From Microbacterium nanhaiense (lineage in GTDB: Bacteria; Actinomycetota; Actinomycetes; Actinomycetales; Microbacteriaceae), in the NCBI RefSeq assembly GCF_014646015.1, contig NZ_BMMQ01000005.1, positions 124,001-188,000 of the forward strand: DNA of 64,000 bases, written 5' to 3'. The position numbers and the translations under genes are program-made. The notes beneath the pieces are model-generated. The model was not told the origin of the DNA, did no database searches, and worked only from the letters and a program-made list of their open reading frames with translations. Shown here piece by piece: positions 54,782 to 62,907 of the stretch (position 1 is the stretch's first letter; the number at the start of each line of letters is the position of its first letter).

Positions 54782-56227
54782 CTACGGGAGGTCTTCCGGC
54801 GAGATCACCGGAATGGCGGTGGTTGCGGGCTCCACGCCGGTCAGGCGCTCGGGGCGCAAACGCTTCGTGACGTCCTCACGGTTCATGAGGCCGGCCTCGA
54901 CGACGAGGTCGGCGACGTCACGATTCGTGAGCAGCGCGGTCTTCGCGAGCGCCGCGGCGGAGGAATACCCGATGTACGGCGTCAGCGCCGTGATGACCCC
55001 GACGCTCTGGCCGACCATCGCGCTGAGCCGGGCGGTGTTGGCGGTGATGCCCTCGACGCAGTTGATCCGCAGCGTGTGCATCGCCTGGCGCAGCCAGATG
55101 ATCGACTGGAACATCGAGTGCGCGATGACGGGCTCGAAAGCGTTGAGCTGCAGCTGCCCCGCCTCCACGGCCATCGTGATCGTGAGATCGTTGCCCGCGA
55201 CGGCGAAGGCGACCTGGTTCACGACCTCGGGGATCACCGGGTTCACCTTGCCGGGCATGATCGAGGATCCGGCCTGCTTCGCGGGCAGGTTGATCTCGCC
55301 GAGGCCCGCCTGCGGGCCGGAGGAAAGCAGCCGCAGGTCGTTGGCGATCTTCGAAAGCTTCATGGCGGTGCGCTTGATCGCCGCCGACAGCGACATGAAG
55401 GCGCCGGTGTCGCTCGTCGCCTCGATGAGGTCGGTCGCGGTGCGCAACGGCATGCCGGTGATCTCGGCGAGGTGCCGCCTGACCGATTCGGCGTATCCGA
55501 TGGGGCCATTGATACCCGTGCCGATCGCGGTCGCGCCCATGTTGATCTCGTAGAGCAGGCCCGCGTTGTGAGTCTGGTGCTCCCAGTCCTCGCGCATCGT
55601 CGTGGCGAATCCGTGGAACTCCTGCCCGAGCGTCATGGGAACGGCGTCCTGCAGCTGCGTGCGCCCGACCTTCAGGATGTCGTGGAACTCGTTGCCCTTC
55701 GCCCGGAACGCGGTGCCGAGCTTCTCGAGCTCGTCGAGCTGCGACACGTGGGCGAGCAGGATCCCGATCTTCAGCGCGGTCGGGTAGACGTCGTTCGTCG
55801 ACTGCGAGCGATTGGTGTGGTCGGTGGGGGAGAGGTAGGCGTAGTCGCCCTTCTGCCGGCCGGCCATCTCGAGGGCGATGTTCGTGATGACTTCGTTCGC
55901 GCACATGTTCGTCGAGGTGCCGGCGCCGCCCTGGATGACGCCCACCGTGAACTGGTCGTGGAACTCCCCATCGATCACGCGCTGCGCCGCGCGGTCGATG
56001 AGCTCGGCGCGCTTCGCATCGAGGGCACCGACCTCGCGGTTGGCTCGCGCCGCGGCCTGTTTGACCATTGCGAGAGCCGTGACGAGCTCGGGGTACACCG
56101 AGATCTCGCGCTTGGTGATGTCGAAGTTCTCCTGCGCTCGCAGGGTGTGGATCCCCCAATAGGCCTGTGCGGGGATCTCCCGCGTGCCCAGGGAGTCGGA
56201 TTCAGTACGCGTCTTCGCGAATGTCAT
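54782..56227 (-). CDS. aspA: Aspartate ammonia-lyase
   Basis: Converts aspartate to fumarate and ammonia. The 481-residue enzyme of the fumarase/aspartase superfamily has the SS loop signature GSSIMPGKVNPVIPE, the early GGAGTSTNMCANEV and QSTNDVYPTALKI regions. The mid-region PTDHTNRSQSTND and overall length favour aspartase over fumarase, although the two are hard to separate by eye. The ATG is 6 bases after TAGCCT (56234-56239, reverse strand), which contains the stop codon of the upstream gene. Confidence 0.88.
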   Translation of the reverse strand: MTFAKTRTESDSLGTREIPAQAYWGIHTLRAQENFDITKREISVYPELVTALAMVKQAAARANREVGALDAKRAELIDRAAQRVIDGEFHDQFTVGVIQGGAGTSTNMCANEVITNIALEMAGRQKGDYAYLSPTDHTNRSQSTNDVYPTALKIGILLAHVSQLDELEKLGTAFRAKGNEFHDILKVGRTQLQDAVPMTLGQEFHGFATTMREDWEHQTHNAGLLYEINMGATAIGTGINGPIGYAESVRRHLAEITGMPLRTATDLIEATSDTGAFMSLSAAIKRTAMKLSKIANDLRLLSSGPQAGLGEINLPAKQAGSSIMPGKVNPVIPEVVNQVAFAVAGNDLTITMAVEAGQLQLNAFEPVIAHSMFQSIIWLRQAMHTLRINCVEGITANTARLSAMVGQSVGVITALTPYIGYSSAAALAKTALLTNRDVADLVVEAGLMNREDVTKRLRPERLTGVEPATTAIPVISPEDLP

Positions 56228-56233
56228 GCCACC

Positions 56234-56239
56234 AGGCTA
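56234..56239 (-). promoter_or_regulatory. -10 box of aspA overlapping the upstream stop codon
   Basis: Reverse-strand TAGCCT, 6 bases from the aspA ATG. Its first three bases are the TAG stop of the phosphodiesterase gene. Confidence 0.55.
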
Positions 56240-57127
56240 GGCACGCTTCTTCGAGAAATACTCCAGGCGCGCCTCCGGTGTCATCTCCTCGAGCCGGGCG
56301 TACCACTCGGGCGTGAAGAAGTCCGACGGATCCGCCGATGCGACCGGGACGACGGTGCTCGTGACCTGATCGTCGTACACGTGAATGAGGTGGAACGACT
56401 GTCCCGCGTCCATCCCGTTCACCTCGAGTGCGGGGCGCGCGACGTCCATCGTGTAGCAGCTGGCGGCGGCGACGTGCGTCGGGATGCCCGCGAAGGATCC
56501 GTGCATCGAATAGTGCAGGTGGCCGGCGAGGATCGCCCGCACATCGGATCCGCGGACGACGTCCGCGAGGGCCGGTTGGTCCTTCAGATCGAGGATGTCG
56601 AACATCGGCACGTGGCTCGGCAGGGGCGGGTGGTGTAGCGCGAGGACCGTGCCGAGCGGCGCCGGCGTCCGCAGCTGCTCGGCGAGCCAGGCCAGCTGCT
56701 CCTCGCCGATCTCGCCGTGATGCCAGCCCGGCACGGTCGAGTCGAGTGCGATGAGGCGGAGGCCGTCGAGGTCGAGAGTGCTCCGAATGGGATCCTGCGA
56801 AGCCTCCTCGCCCAGAAGATGGTGGCGCATCTCGGGCCGCTCGTCGTGGTTTCCCGCGACCCAGACGACGGGGGTCCCCATGCGCTGCGCGACGGGTTCG
56901 ACGAGTCGCTTCAGGTCGAGGTATGCCTCCGGCTCGCCGAGGTCGGTGAGATCACCCGTGATGACGAGCGCGTCGGCGTCCCGGATCTGTTCGATGCGCG
57001 CGAGCATGGCCTCCAGATTCGCGATCGGATCGAAGGATCCGGATAGCGGCCGATTGCCCGCGATCAGGTGCGTGTCGCTGATGTGGACGAGCGTGCGGCG
57101 GGCGGGCGCGCGGTGACCGAACTGCAT
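56237..57127 (-). CDS. CpdA-like metallophosphoesterase
   Basis: A 296-residue calcineurin-like phosphoesterase with HISDTHL, TGDLTDLG, AGNHDE, ALHHPP and AGHLHYSMHG, the order of class III cyclic-AMP phosphodiesterases such as Rv0805 and CpdA. It could hydrolyse 3',5'-cAMP or other phosphodiesters. The ATG at 57127 is 7 bases after TAGCCT (57135-57140, reverse strand). The divergent oligopeptidase gene starts only 24 bases away and shares the promoter core. Confidence 0.88.
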   Translation of the reverse strand: MQFGHRAPARRTLVHISDTHLIAGNRPLSGSFDPIANLEAMLARIEQIRDADALVITGDLTDLGEPEAYLDLKRLVEPVAQRMGTPVVWVAGNHDERPEMRHHLLGEEASQDPIRSTLDLDGLRLIALDSTVPGWHHGEIGEEQLAWLAEQLRTPAPLGTVLALHHPPLPSHVPMFDILDLKDQPALADVVRGSDVRAILAGHLHYSMHGSFAGIPTHVAAASCYTMDVARPALEVNGMDAGQSFHLIHVYDDQVTSTVVPVASADPSDFFTPEWYARLEEMTPEARLEYFSKKRA

Positions 57128-57134
57128 GGGAGAA

Positions 57135-57144
57135 AGGCTAACGT
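57135..57144. promoter_or_regulatory. Overlapping divergent -10 boxes (CpdA-like / ptrB)
   Basis: The reverse-strand -10 is TAGCCT (57140-57135), 7 bases from its start codon. The forward -10 is TAACGT (57139-57144), 7 bases from the ptrB GTG. They share the TA at 57139-57140 in a 24-base intergenic region. Confidence 0.6.
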
Positions 57145-57151
57145 TGATCCG

Positions 57152-59281
57152 GTGACCACTGCGCCAACCCCGAAGAAGATCCCGACGACTCGACAGCATC
57201 ACGGTCGCGAGTTCGTCGACAACTACGAGTGGATGCGAGAGAAGGAGTCCCCCGAGGTGATCTCACACCTCGAGGCGGAGAACGCATACACCGAGAGCCG
57301 TCTCGCGCACCTGGCACCGTTGCGCGAGAAGATCTTTGAAGAGATCAAGGGTCGGGTTCGCGAAACCGACCTGTCGGTGCCGATCCGCCGTGGAGACTGG
57401 TGGTACTACGGTCGCTCCGTCGAGGGCAAGCAGTACGGGCTGAACTGCCGTGCGCCGATCACCGACCCGGACGACTGGACGCCGCCGAAGCTGACCCCCG
57501 ATGCCGATGTTCCCGGGGAGCAGATCCTCTTCGACGCGAACGTCGAGGCCGGCGAGAGCGAATTCTTCTCGCTCGGAGCGTTCGGCGTGACCATGGACGG
57601 CACCCGGATGCTGTGGGGCGTCGACCTCGCGGGCGACGAACGGTACACGGTGCGCGTGCGCGACATCGCCACCGGCGAGCTGCTGCCCGATCTCATTGAG
57701 GGCATCGCGGGCGGCGCCTCGTTCACCCCCGATGGCCGTTTCATTCTGTACTCGACCGTTGACGACGCGTGGCGCCCCGACCGTGTGTGGCTGCACCGCG
57801 TCGGTGACGCCGGCCGCGAGAACGACGTGGAGGTCTTCCACGAGGAGGACGAGGGATTCTGGGCGGGGGCGGGTTTCACCCGAAGCCACGCGTTCTTCCA
57901 GATCGCGTCGGGGTCGAAGGTCGTCGACGACGTTGCAATGATCCGTGCGGAGGACGTCGAGCGCCTCTACGCGGGCGATGACGACGTCGAGAGCCTCAGC
58001 GTCTTCGATCGAGAGGACGGCGTCGAGCATTCGATCGACCACGCCGTCATCGACGGGCGCGACTGGTTCTACGTGCTCCACAATCAGGGGGCGGAGGACT
58101 TCACGCTCGTTCGGCTTCCCGTCGACGACCTGGATGCCGAGCCGGAGGTCGTCATCCCGCATACGCCCGGCGTCCGCCTCGAGGACATCGACTGCCTGCG
58201 CGACTTCGCCGTGGTCGAGTACCGATCCGGCGGTATCGCGCGGGTCGGGATCCTCGACTACGCCACGCACGAGCTGCGGGAGATCGCGTTCGACGAACCG
58301 CTGTACACGGCCGGCGCCGGCGGGAACGCGGAGTGGGCGCAGCCCACGGTGCGACTGAACTTCAGCTCCTTCGTCTCGCCGTCGCGCGTCCTCGACTACG
58401 ACGTCGCCTCGGGCGAGCTGATGCTCCGCAAGCAGGCCGAGGTGCTCGGCGGCTACAACCCCGACGACTACGGCCAGGAACGACTGTGGGTGACCGCCGA
58501 GGACGGTACGCGGATCCCCGTTTCGCTCGTCTGGAAGCGCTCCTTCGGCGAGCCCGGCGCGGGCGAGCGACCGCTGTTCCTCTACGGATACGGTTCCTAC
58601 GAGCACTCGATCGATCCCGGCATGGGGGTCTCGCGCCTGTCGATGCTCGATCGCGGCGTCGTCTACGCGATCGCCCACGTGCGCGGCGGCGGCGAGATGG
58701 GGCGCGCCTGGTACGAAAACGGCAAGACGCTCACGAAGCGCAACACCTTCACCGACTTCGTCGACGTCGCCCGTCACCTCGTTGAACACGGGTACACCGC
58801 ACCCGACAAGATGGTCGCATCGGGCGGATCCGCGGGCGGGCTGCTGATGGGCGCCGTCGCGAACCTGGCCCCCGAGCTGTTCGCGGGGATTCTCGCTGAT
58901 GTCCCGTTCGTCGACGCGCTGACGACGATCCTCGATCCGTCGCTTCCCCTCACGGTCATCGAATGGGAGGAGTGGGGGAACCCGCTGGAGGATCCGGAGG
59001 TGTATGACTACATGGCGTCGTACACGCCCTATGAGAACGTGCGGGAGGGCGTCGACTACCCGAAGATCCTCGCGGTGACCTCGCTCAACGACACGCGCGT
59101 GTTCTACGTCGAGCCGGCCAAGTGGGTCGCACGCCTGCGCGAGGTCGGGGCCGACGCCCTCCTCAAGTGCGAGATGGTGGCGGGCCACGGTGGCGTGTCC
59201 GGGCGCTACAACTCGTGGCGCGAGACCGCCTACGAGCTGGCATGGATCCTCGACACGATGGGCCTCCGCGACGCGGACTAA
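57152..59281 (+). CDS. ptrB: Oligopeptidase B (prolyl oligopeptidase family)
   Basis: A 709-residue serine peptidase that cleaves short peptides after basic residues. The N-terminal beta-propeller (about 80-430) limits substrate size. The C-terminal hydrolase has the nucleophile in GGSAGGLLMG, the acid in SLNDTRV and the histidine in AGHGGVSGR. The GTG start has no ribosome site and is 7 bases after TAACGT. Array 4 starts 13 bases after the stop. Confidence 0.92.
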   Translation: MTTAPTPKKIPTTRQHHGREFVDNYEWMREKESPEVISHLEAENAYTESRLAHLAPLREKIFEEIKGRVRETDLSVPIRRGDWWYYGRSVEGKQYGLNCRAPITDPDDWTPPKLTPDADVPGEQILFDANVEAGESEFFSLGAFGVTMDGTRMLWGVDLAGDERYTVRVRDIATGELLPDLIEGIAGGASFTPDGRFILYSTVDDAWRPDRVWLHRVGDAGRENDVEVFHEEDEGFWAGAGFTRSHAFFQIASGSKVVDDVAMIRAEDVERLYAGDDDVESLSVFDREDGVEHSIDHAVIDGRDWFYVLHNQGAEDFTLVRLPVDDLDAEPEVVIPHTPGVRLEDIDCLRDFAVVEYRSGGIARVGILDYATHELREIAFDEPLYTAGAGGNAEWAQPTVRLNFSSFVSPSRVLDYDVASGELMLRKQAEVLGGYNPDDYGQERLWVTAEDGTRIPVSLVWKRSFGEPGAGERPLFLYGYGSYEHSIDPGMGVSRLSMLDRGVVYAIAHVRGGGEMGRAWYENGKTLTKRNTFTDFVDVARHLVEHGYTAPDKMVASGGSAGGLLMGAVANLAPELFAGILADVPFVDALTTILDPSLPLTVIEWEEWGNPLEDPEVYDYMASYTPYENVREGVDYPKILAVTSLNDTRVFYVEPAKWVARLREVGADALLKCEMVAGHGGVSGRYNSWRETAYELAWILDTMGLRDAD

Positions 59282-59293
59282 CCCCCTCCGGAC

Positions 59294-59500
59294 CGTGTCC
59301 CACTTGTGGCGGTTATGGCGTGCCTATTCCCGCCATAAGTGGGACACGCCTCGGACCGTGTCCCACTTGTAGCGGTTATGGCGCGGCTATTCCCGCACAA
59401 AGTGGGACACGCCCCGGACCGTGTCCCACTTGTGGCGGTTATGGCGCGGCTATTCCCGCCATAAGTGGGACACGCCTACACCCGTGTCCCATCTGGCGCG
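59294..59500. repeat. Palindrome array 4 (three and a half 63-bp units)
   Basis: Units begin at 59294, 59357, 59420 and 59483, each 63 bases apart, with the last a half unit. In unit 1 the arms (about 19 bp) match at 18 positions: CGTGTCCCACTTGTGGCGG against CCGCCATAAGTGGGACACG. The inner loop (TTATGGCG..CTATTC) differs from the other arrays. It lies between the convergent ptrB and FAH-family genes. Confidence 0.92.
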
Positions 59501-59501
59501 T

Positions 59502-60371
59502 TTACTCGGTCGTGACGCAGTGGGTCGTGAGCTCGCCGATGCCCTCGACGCCGACGTGCACCGTGGTTCCGTCCGCAAGCAGCACCTGCGGGGTGCGCGA
59601 GTAGCCGGATCCGCCCGGGGATCCCGTCGAGATCAGCGTTCCCGGCAGCAGCGTGATGCCCTTCGAGAGGTGCGCGATGAGCTTGGCGACCGATCGGATC
59701 ATCTGCCCCGTGGTCGCGTCCTGAAGGTACTGGTCGCCGATGCGGGTCCAGATCTTCAGGGCCTGCGGATCCGGGATCTCGTCGGCGGTCACGACGTACG
59801 GGCCGACGGGGGTGAAACCGTCGAGCGACTTGCAACGGCACCACTGCGCCTCGGAGTACTGGATGTTGCGCGCCGAGATGTCGTTGACGACCGTGTAGCC
59901 GTAGACGTAGTCGAGCGCTTCCTCCTCCGACACATCTCGGGCGGGACGCCCGATGATCACGCCGAGCTCCGCCTCGTAGTCGACCGAGGTCGCGAGTTCA
60001 CGCGACCAGGTCGTGGTGCCGCCGTGCGGCGCGAGTGAGTTGGGCCAGAGCGTGAAGACCGTGGGGGTGTCGTCGCTCTTGAGGCTCAGCTCGCCGGCGT
60101 GCGCGGCGTAGTTCAGCCCCACGGCCATGATCGACGGCGGCGTGAGCACGGCGGGCGCGAGCGACACGGCCGCGACCGGCGTGCGCTCCCCGGCATAGGC
60201 GCTCGCGGCGGCTTCCACCGCGGCGCGAGCGGCGGATCCGCCGGCGATGAGCTGCTCGATCGTTGCGGGACCGGAGGGGACGAGCTCGGGCACCGGCACG
60301 ACGCCGTCATCGGTGACGTGCACGAGAACTGGGGTGTCGGACGCGGGCAGGACCGCATGTGCGAAACGCAT
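59502..60371 (-). CDS. Fumarylacetoacetate hydrolase family protein
   Basis: A 289-residue metal-dependent hydrolase/decarboxylase. The family pattern is clear: GLNYAAHAGE, the acidic pair in DYEAELGVIIG, NDISARN and the C-terminal GTPGG-like GSPGGSGYS. Substrates in this family include acylpyruvates, fumarylpyruvate and oxaloacetate; nothing nearby fixes the choice. The ATG is 6 bases after TACGGT (60378-60383, reverse strand). It is convergent with ptrB. Confidence 0.88.
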   Translation of the reverse strand: MRFAHAVLPASDTPVLVHVTDDGVVPVPELVPSGPATIEQLIAGGSAARAAVEAAASAYAGERTPVAAVSLAPAVLTPPSIMAVGLNYAAHAGELSLKSDDTPTVFTLWPNSLAPHGGTTTWSRELATSVDYEAELGVIIGRPARDVSEEEALDYVYGYTVVNDISARNIQYSEAQWCRCKSLDGFTPVGPYVVTADEIPDPQALKIWTRIGDQYLQDATTGQMIRSVAKLIAHLSKGITLLPGTLISTGSPGGSGYSRTPQVLLADGTTVHVGVEGIGELTTHCVTTE

Positions 60372-60613
60372 GATTCCACCGTACATGGCGGGGATCCCGC
60401 GGCCGTCTTGTGGAAACCGACGAGAAAATCGTGATCCACAGGGTATTGACAGCCAGGCCGAAACGGGGGATGGTTATCCCATAGACCAGCGCCCGCAGGT
60501 TCCCCGGCATCGCCGAGACCCGGTCGCTGGTCTTCCTTTATACCGACGGGCCGCTCATTTCGCGGAGAGCGCATTCGGTGGCGCGCTCCCGGGGAACGGG
60601 GGAAGATGGTCGC

Positions 60614-60982
60614 ATGACTTTCGATCGCACGAAGCCTGAGTTCGACGCTCCCGCGGGCCCGGCCCCCACCGAGCTCGAGATCCGCGACCTCATCGTCGGT
60701 GACGGCGCCGAGGCCAAGCCTGGCGCAACCGTCACCATTCACTACGCGGGTGTCGACTTCGAGTCGGGCGAGGAGTTCGACTCCTCGTGGAGCCGCGGCG
60801 AGGCCGCGCAGTTCCCGCTCGGCATGCTCATCAAGGGCTGGCAGGAGGGGATCCCGGGAATGAAGGTCGGCGGTCGCCGTCAGCTCACGATCCCGCCGCA
60901 CCTCGCCTACGGTCCGGCAGGATCCGGCCACTTCCTCGGTGGCAAGACCCTCATCTTTATCATCGACCTGATCGCGGTCTGA
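60614..60982 (+). CDS. FKBP-type peptidyl-prolyl isomerase
   Basis: A 122-residue single-domain FKBP: VTIHYAGVDFESGEEFDSSW, GMLIKGWQEGIPGMKVGGRRQLTIP and AYGP at the active-site pocket. It catalyses cis-trans proline isomerisation during folding. There is no signal peptide, so it is cytoplasmic. The ATG has a weak GGAAG site. It ends at a perfect palindrome between convergent genes. Confidence 0.93.
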   Translation: MTFDRTKPEFDAPAGPAPTELEIRDLIVGDGAEAKPGATVTIHYAGVDFESGEEFDSSWSRGEAAQFPLGMLIKGWQEGIPGMKVGGRRQLTIPPHLAYGPAGSGHFLGGKTLIFIIDLIAV

Positions 60983-60994
60983 GGCCGCGAAAAG

Positions 60995-61026
60995 CGAAGG
61001 GGATCCCCGATCGGGGATCCCCTTCG
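60995..61026. terminator. 32-bp uninterrupted palindrome
   Basis: 60995-61010 is the exact reverse complement of 61011-61026 with no spacer; each arm includes GGATCC. It lies between convergent FKBP and MFS genes. Folded as RNA, it would have a small loop at the central CGATCG. Confidence 0.85.
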
Positions 61027-61037
61027 TCGTTCGCGCG

Positions 61038-62345
61038 TCAGGGCGTCGGGTTGAGCGCGTCGTAGGCTCGCAGGCTCGTCGCGGTGCGGAACAGCATCGC
61101 CACGACGCCGATGATGATCATGCCGCCGGCGACGGGCGGAACCCAGTGCGCGAAGAGCGTCGCGAGCACGCCGTAATACATGGCGCCGAGGCGCGGCCCT
61201 CCCGTGACGACGACGAGGTACACGCCCTGCAGGCGCCCGCGGAAGTCGTCGGGTACCGCCACCTGAAGCATGGTCTGACGGAAGATAGAACTGATGTTGT
61301 CGGCGGCACCGGCCCCGGCGAGGAAGACGCATGCGAGCACGATGAGCGCGATGTTCGGATGCGATTCGTCGACGCGCCCGGGCGAGAGCCAGCCGAGCCG
61401 CGCGGCGAGGAGCGTGAGGCCGAAGAGCGCGGTGAACGCGCCGAAGACCTGGATCGAGCGCACGATGCCGTACCCGGCCCGCCGGATCCCGCCGACGCGG
61501 CCCGAGAACAGGCTCGACAGGATCGCGCCGACCGCGATCGCCGCGGTCAGCACCCCCGTCGTCACCTCGCCGCCGCCGAGGACGAGCACGCCGACGGCGG
61601 GAAGGATGGCGACGGGATGGCCGAAGGTCATCGCCGTGATGTCCATGATGAAGCCCATGCGGATGTTCGGCGCCTTCGCCAGGAACGCGAGGCCCTGGCG
61701 GATCGAGGCCAGGCCGGGCGTCGTTGACGCGGATCCTTCCGGCCTGAGGGCGGGCAGCGTCCACAGGCCCAAGAACAGCGAGCACATCAGCACCACGTCG
61801 ATCGTGTACGTGATGGAGTAGCCGAAGGCGGCCACGAGGACGCCGCCGAGCGCCGGCCCCACCATGACCATGAGACCGCCCGTCATGCCGTTCAGGGCTG
61901 AGGCGGCGGGGACGAGCTCGGCGCCGACGAGCTTGGGTGTCATCGCCGCCTTCGTCGCGCCGACGATCGTGTTCGCGCACGCATTCACGATCGAGAGGCC
62001 GTAGAGCCACCATTCGTTCGCCGCTCCGGACCACGCGAGGGCGGCGAGCAGGGCCGTGGACGCCCAGGTGATCGTCGCCGCCGTGAGGGCGAGCTTGCGC
62101 CGGTCGAAGACGTCGGCGAGCATGCCCCCGTAGAGTCCGGCGATGATCATCGGCACGAGCCCCGCGAAGGCGATCATCGCGACCGCGACATCGCTACCCG
62201 TGAGGGCATACATGTGCAGCATGACGGCCATGATCGTCAGCTGGCCGCCGAGACCGCCCAGCACATTGCCGATCCAGAGCCGGGCGAACGCGGGATGCTC
62301 CGTGATCGGCCGCAGATCGATGAAGTGTGAGGAACGCTGAGACAC
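61038..62345 (-). CDS. MFS exporter (EntS/MFS_3-like)
   Basis: A 435-residue major facilitator with 10-12 predicted helices and the loop YGGMLADVFDRRKL between helices 2 and 3, typical of the MFS_3 group that includes enterobactin exporters. The substrate is unknown. The GTG start follows TGAGG on the reverse strand. TACGAT (62359-62354) is 8 bases upstream. It is divergent from rpsO; their promoter region is shared. Confidence 0.85.
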   Translation of the reverse strand: MSQRSSHFIDLRPITEHPAFARLWIGNVLGGLGGQLTIMAVMLHMYALTGSDVAVAMIAFAGLVPMIIAGLYGGMLADVFDRRKLALTAATITWASTALLAALAWSGAANEWWLYGLSIVNACANTIVGATKAAMTPKLVGAELVPAASALNGMTGGLMVMVGPALGGVLVAAFGYSITYTIDVVLMCSLFLGLWTLPALRPEGSASTTPGLASIRQGLAFLAKAPNIRMGFIMDITAMTFGHPVAILPAVGVLVLGGGEVTTGVLTAAIAVGAILSSLFSGRVGGIRRAGYGIVRSIQVFGAFTALFGLTLLAARLGWLSPGRVDESHPNIALIVLACVFLAGAGAADNISSIFRQTMLQVAVPDDFRGRLQGVYLVVVTGGPRLGAMYYGVLATLFAHWVPPVAGGMIIIGVVAMLFRTATSLRAYDALNPTP

Positions 62346-62459
62346 GAAGCCTCATCGTACGGTAGGCTATGACGGTTGCCGTATTGACGGCCGCGGATAA
62401 AGAGAGCTCGCGCATCCTGCGACGGGCACCGCGCAACGAGACGAAAGGGGATCACTTCT

Positions 62460-62729
62460 ATGGCACTTGAAGCTGCAGTGAAGAAGTCGATCATCGAAGA
62501 GTACGCGACGCACCCCGGTGACACCGGATCCCCCGAGGTGCAGGTTGCGATGCTGTCGCGTCGCATCTCCGACCTGACGGAGCACCTCAAGGAGCACAAG
62601 CACGACCACCACTCGCGTCGTGGCCTGTTCCTGCTCGTCGGTCAGCGTCGTCGCCTGCTCGGCTACCTCCAGCGCGTCGACATCGAGCGCTACCGCGCTC
62701 TGATCGCGCGCCTGGGCCTGCGTCGCTAA
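62460..62729 (+). CDS. rpsO: 30S ribosomal protein S15
   Basis: An 89-residue primary 16S-rRNA-binding protein. The core [16 protein letters not shown] and [21 protein letters not shown] helices are complete. The ATG has an AAAGGGG site and a leader of about 90 bases with a TAGGCT -10 candidate (62363-62368). In other bacteria the S15 leader is the site of autoregulation; no clear pseudoknot could be assigned here. A terminator follows. Confidence 0.96.
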   Translation: MALEAAVKKSIIEEYATHPGDTGSPEVQVAMLSRRISDLTEHLKEHKHDHHSRRGLFLLVGQRRRLLGYLQRVDIERYRALIARLGLRR

Positions 62730-62775
62730 GACAGCAGGAGCAGAGCCGAACGCAGCCAGCGTTCAATCGACTTCT

Positions 62776-62810
62776 CGAAAGCCCGTCCCACGGTGTGGGG
62801 CGGGCTTTCG
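62776..62810 (+). terminator. Terminator of rpsO
   Basis: A 15-bp stem (62776-62790 with 62796-62810; one G-U pair) with a 5-base loop and a short T-containing tail. Confidence 0.85.
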
Positions 62811-62907
62811 TCGTCCCCGGTGGATCCGCGACACGCCGCGGGAATAGATTGATCCGTGCGTGGTTTCACCATGTATATTCAAACGCATGGAAACGGGGAG
62901 CGATCTC

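Noticed and set aside
60445..60480. TTGACA-type promoter before FKBP
   Set aside because: A TTGACA is present but no -10 box lies at 16-19 bases, so I do not call it.
62354..62369. Third overlapping divergent promoter (MFS/rpsO)
   Set aside because: The forward TAGGCT and reverse TAGCCT/TACGAT boxes overlap, but more than one assignment is possible and both genes have ribosome sites, so it is weaker than the two reported.
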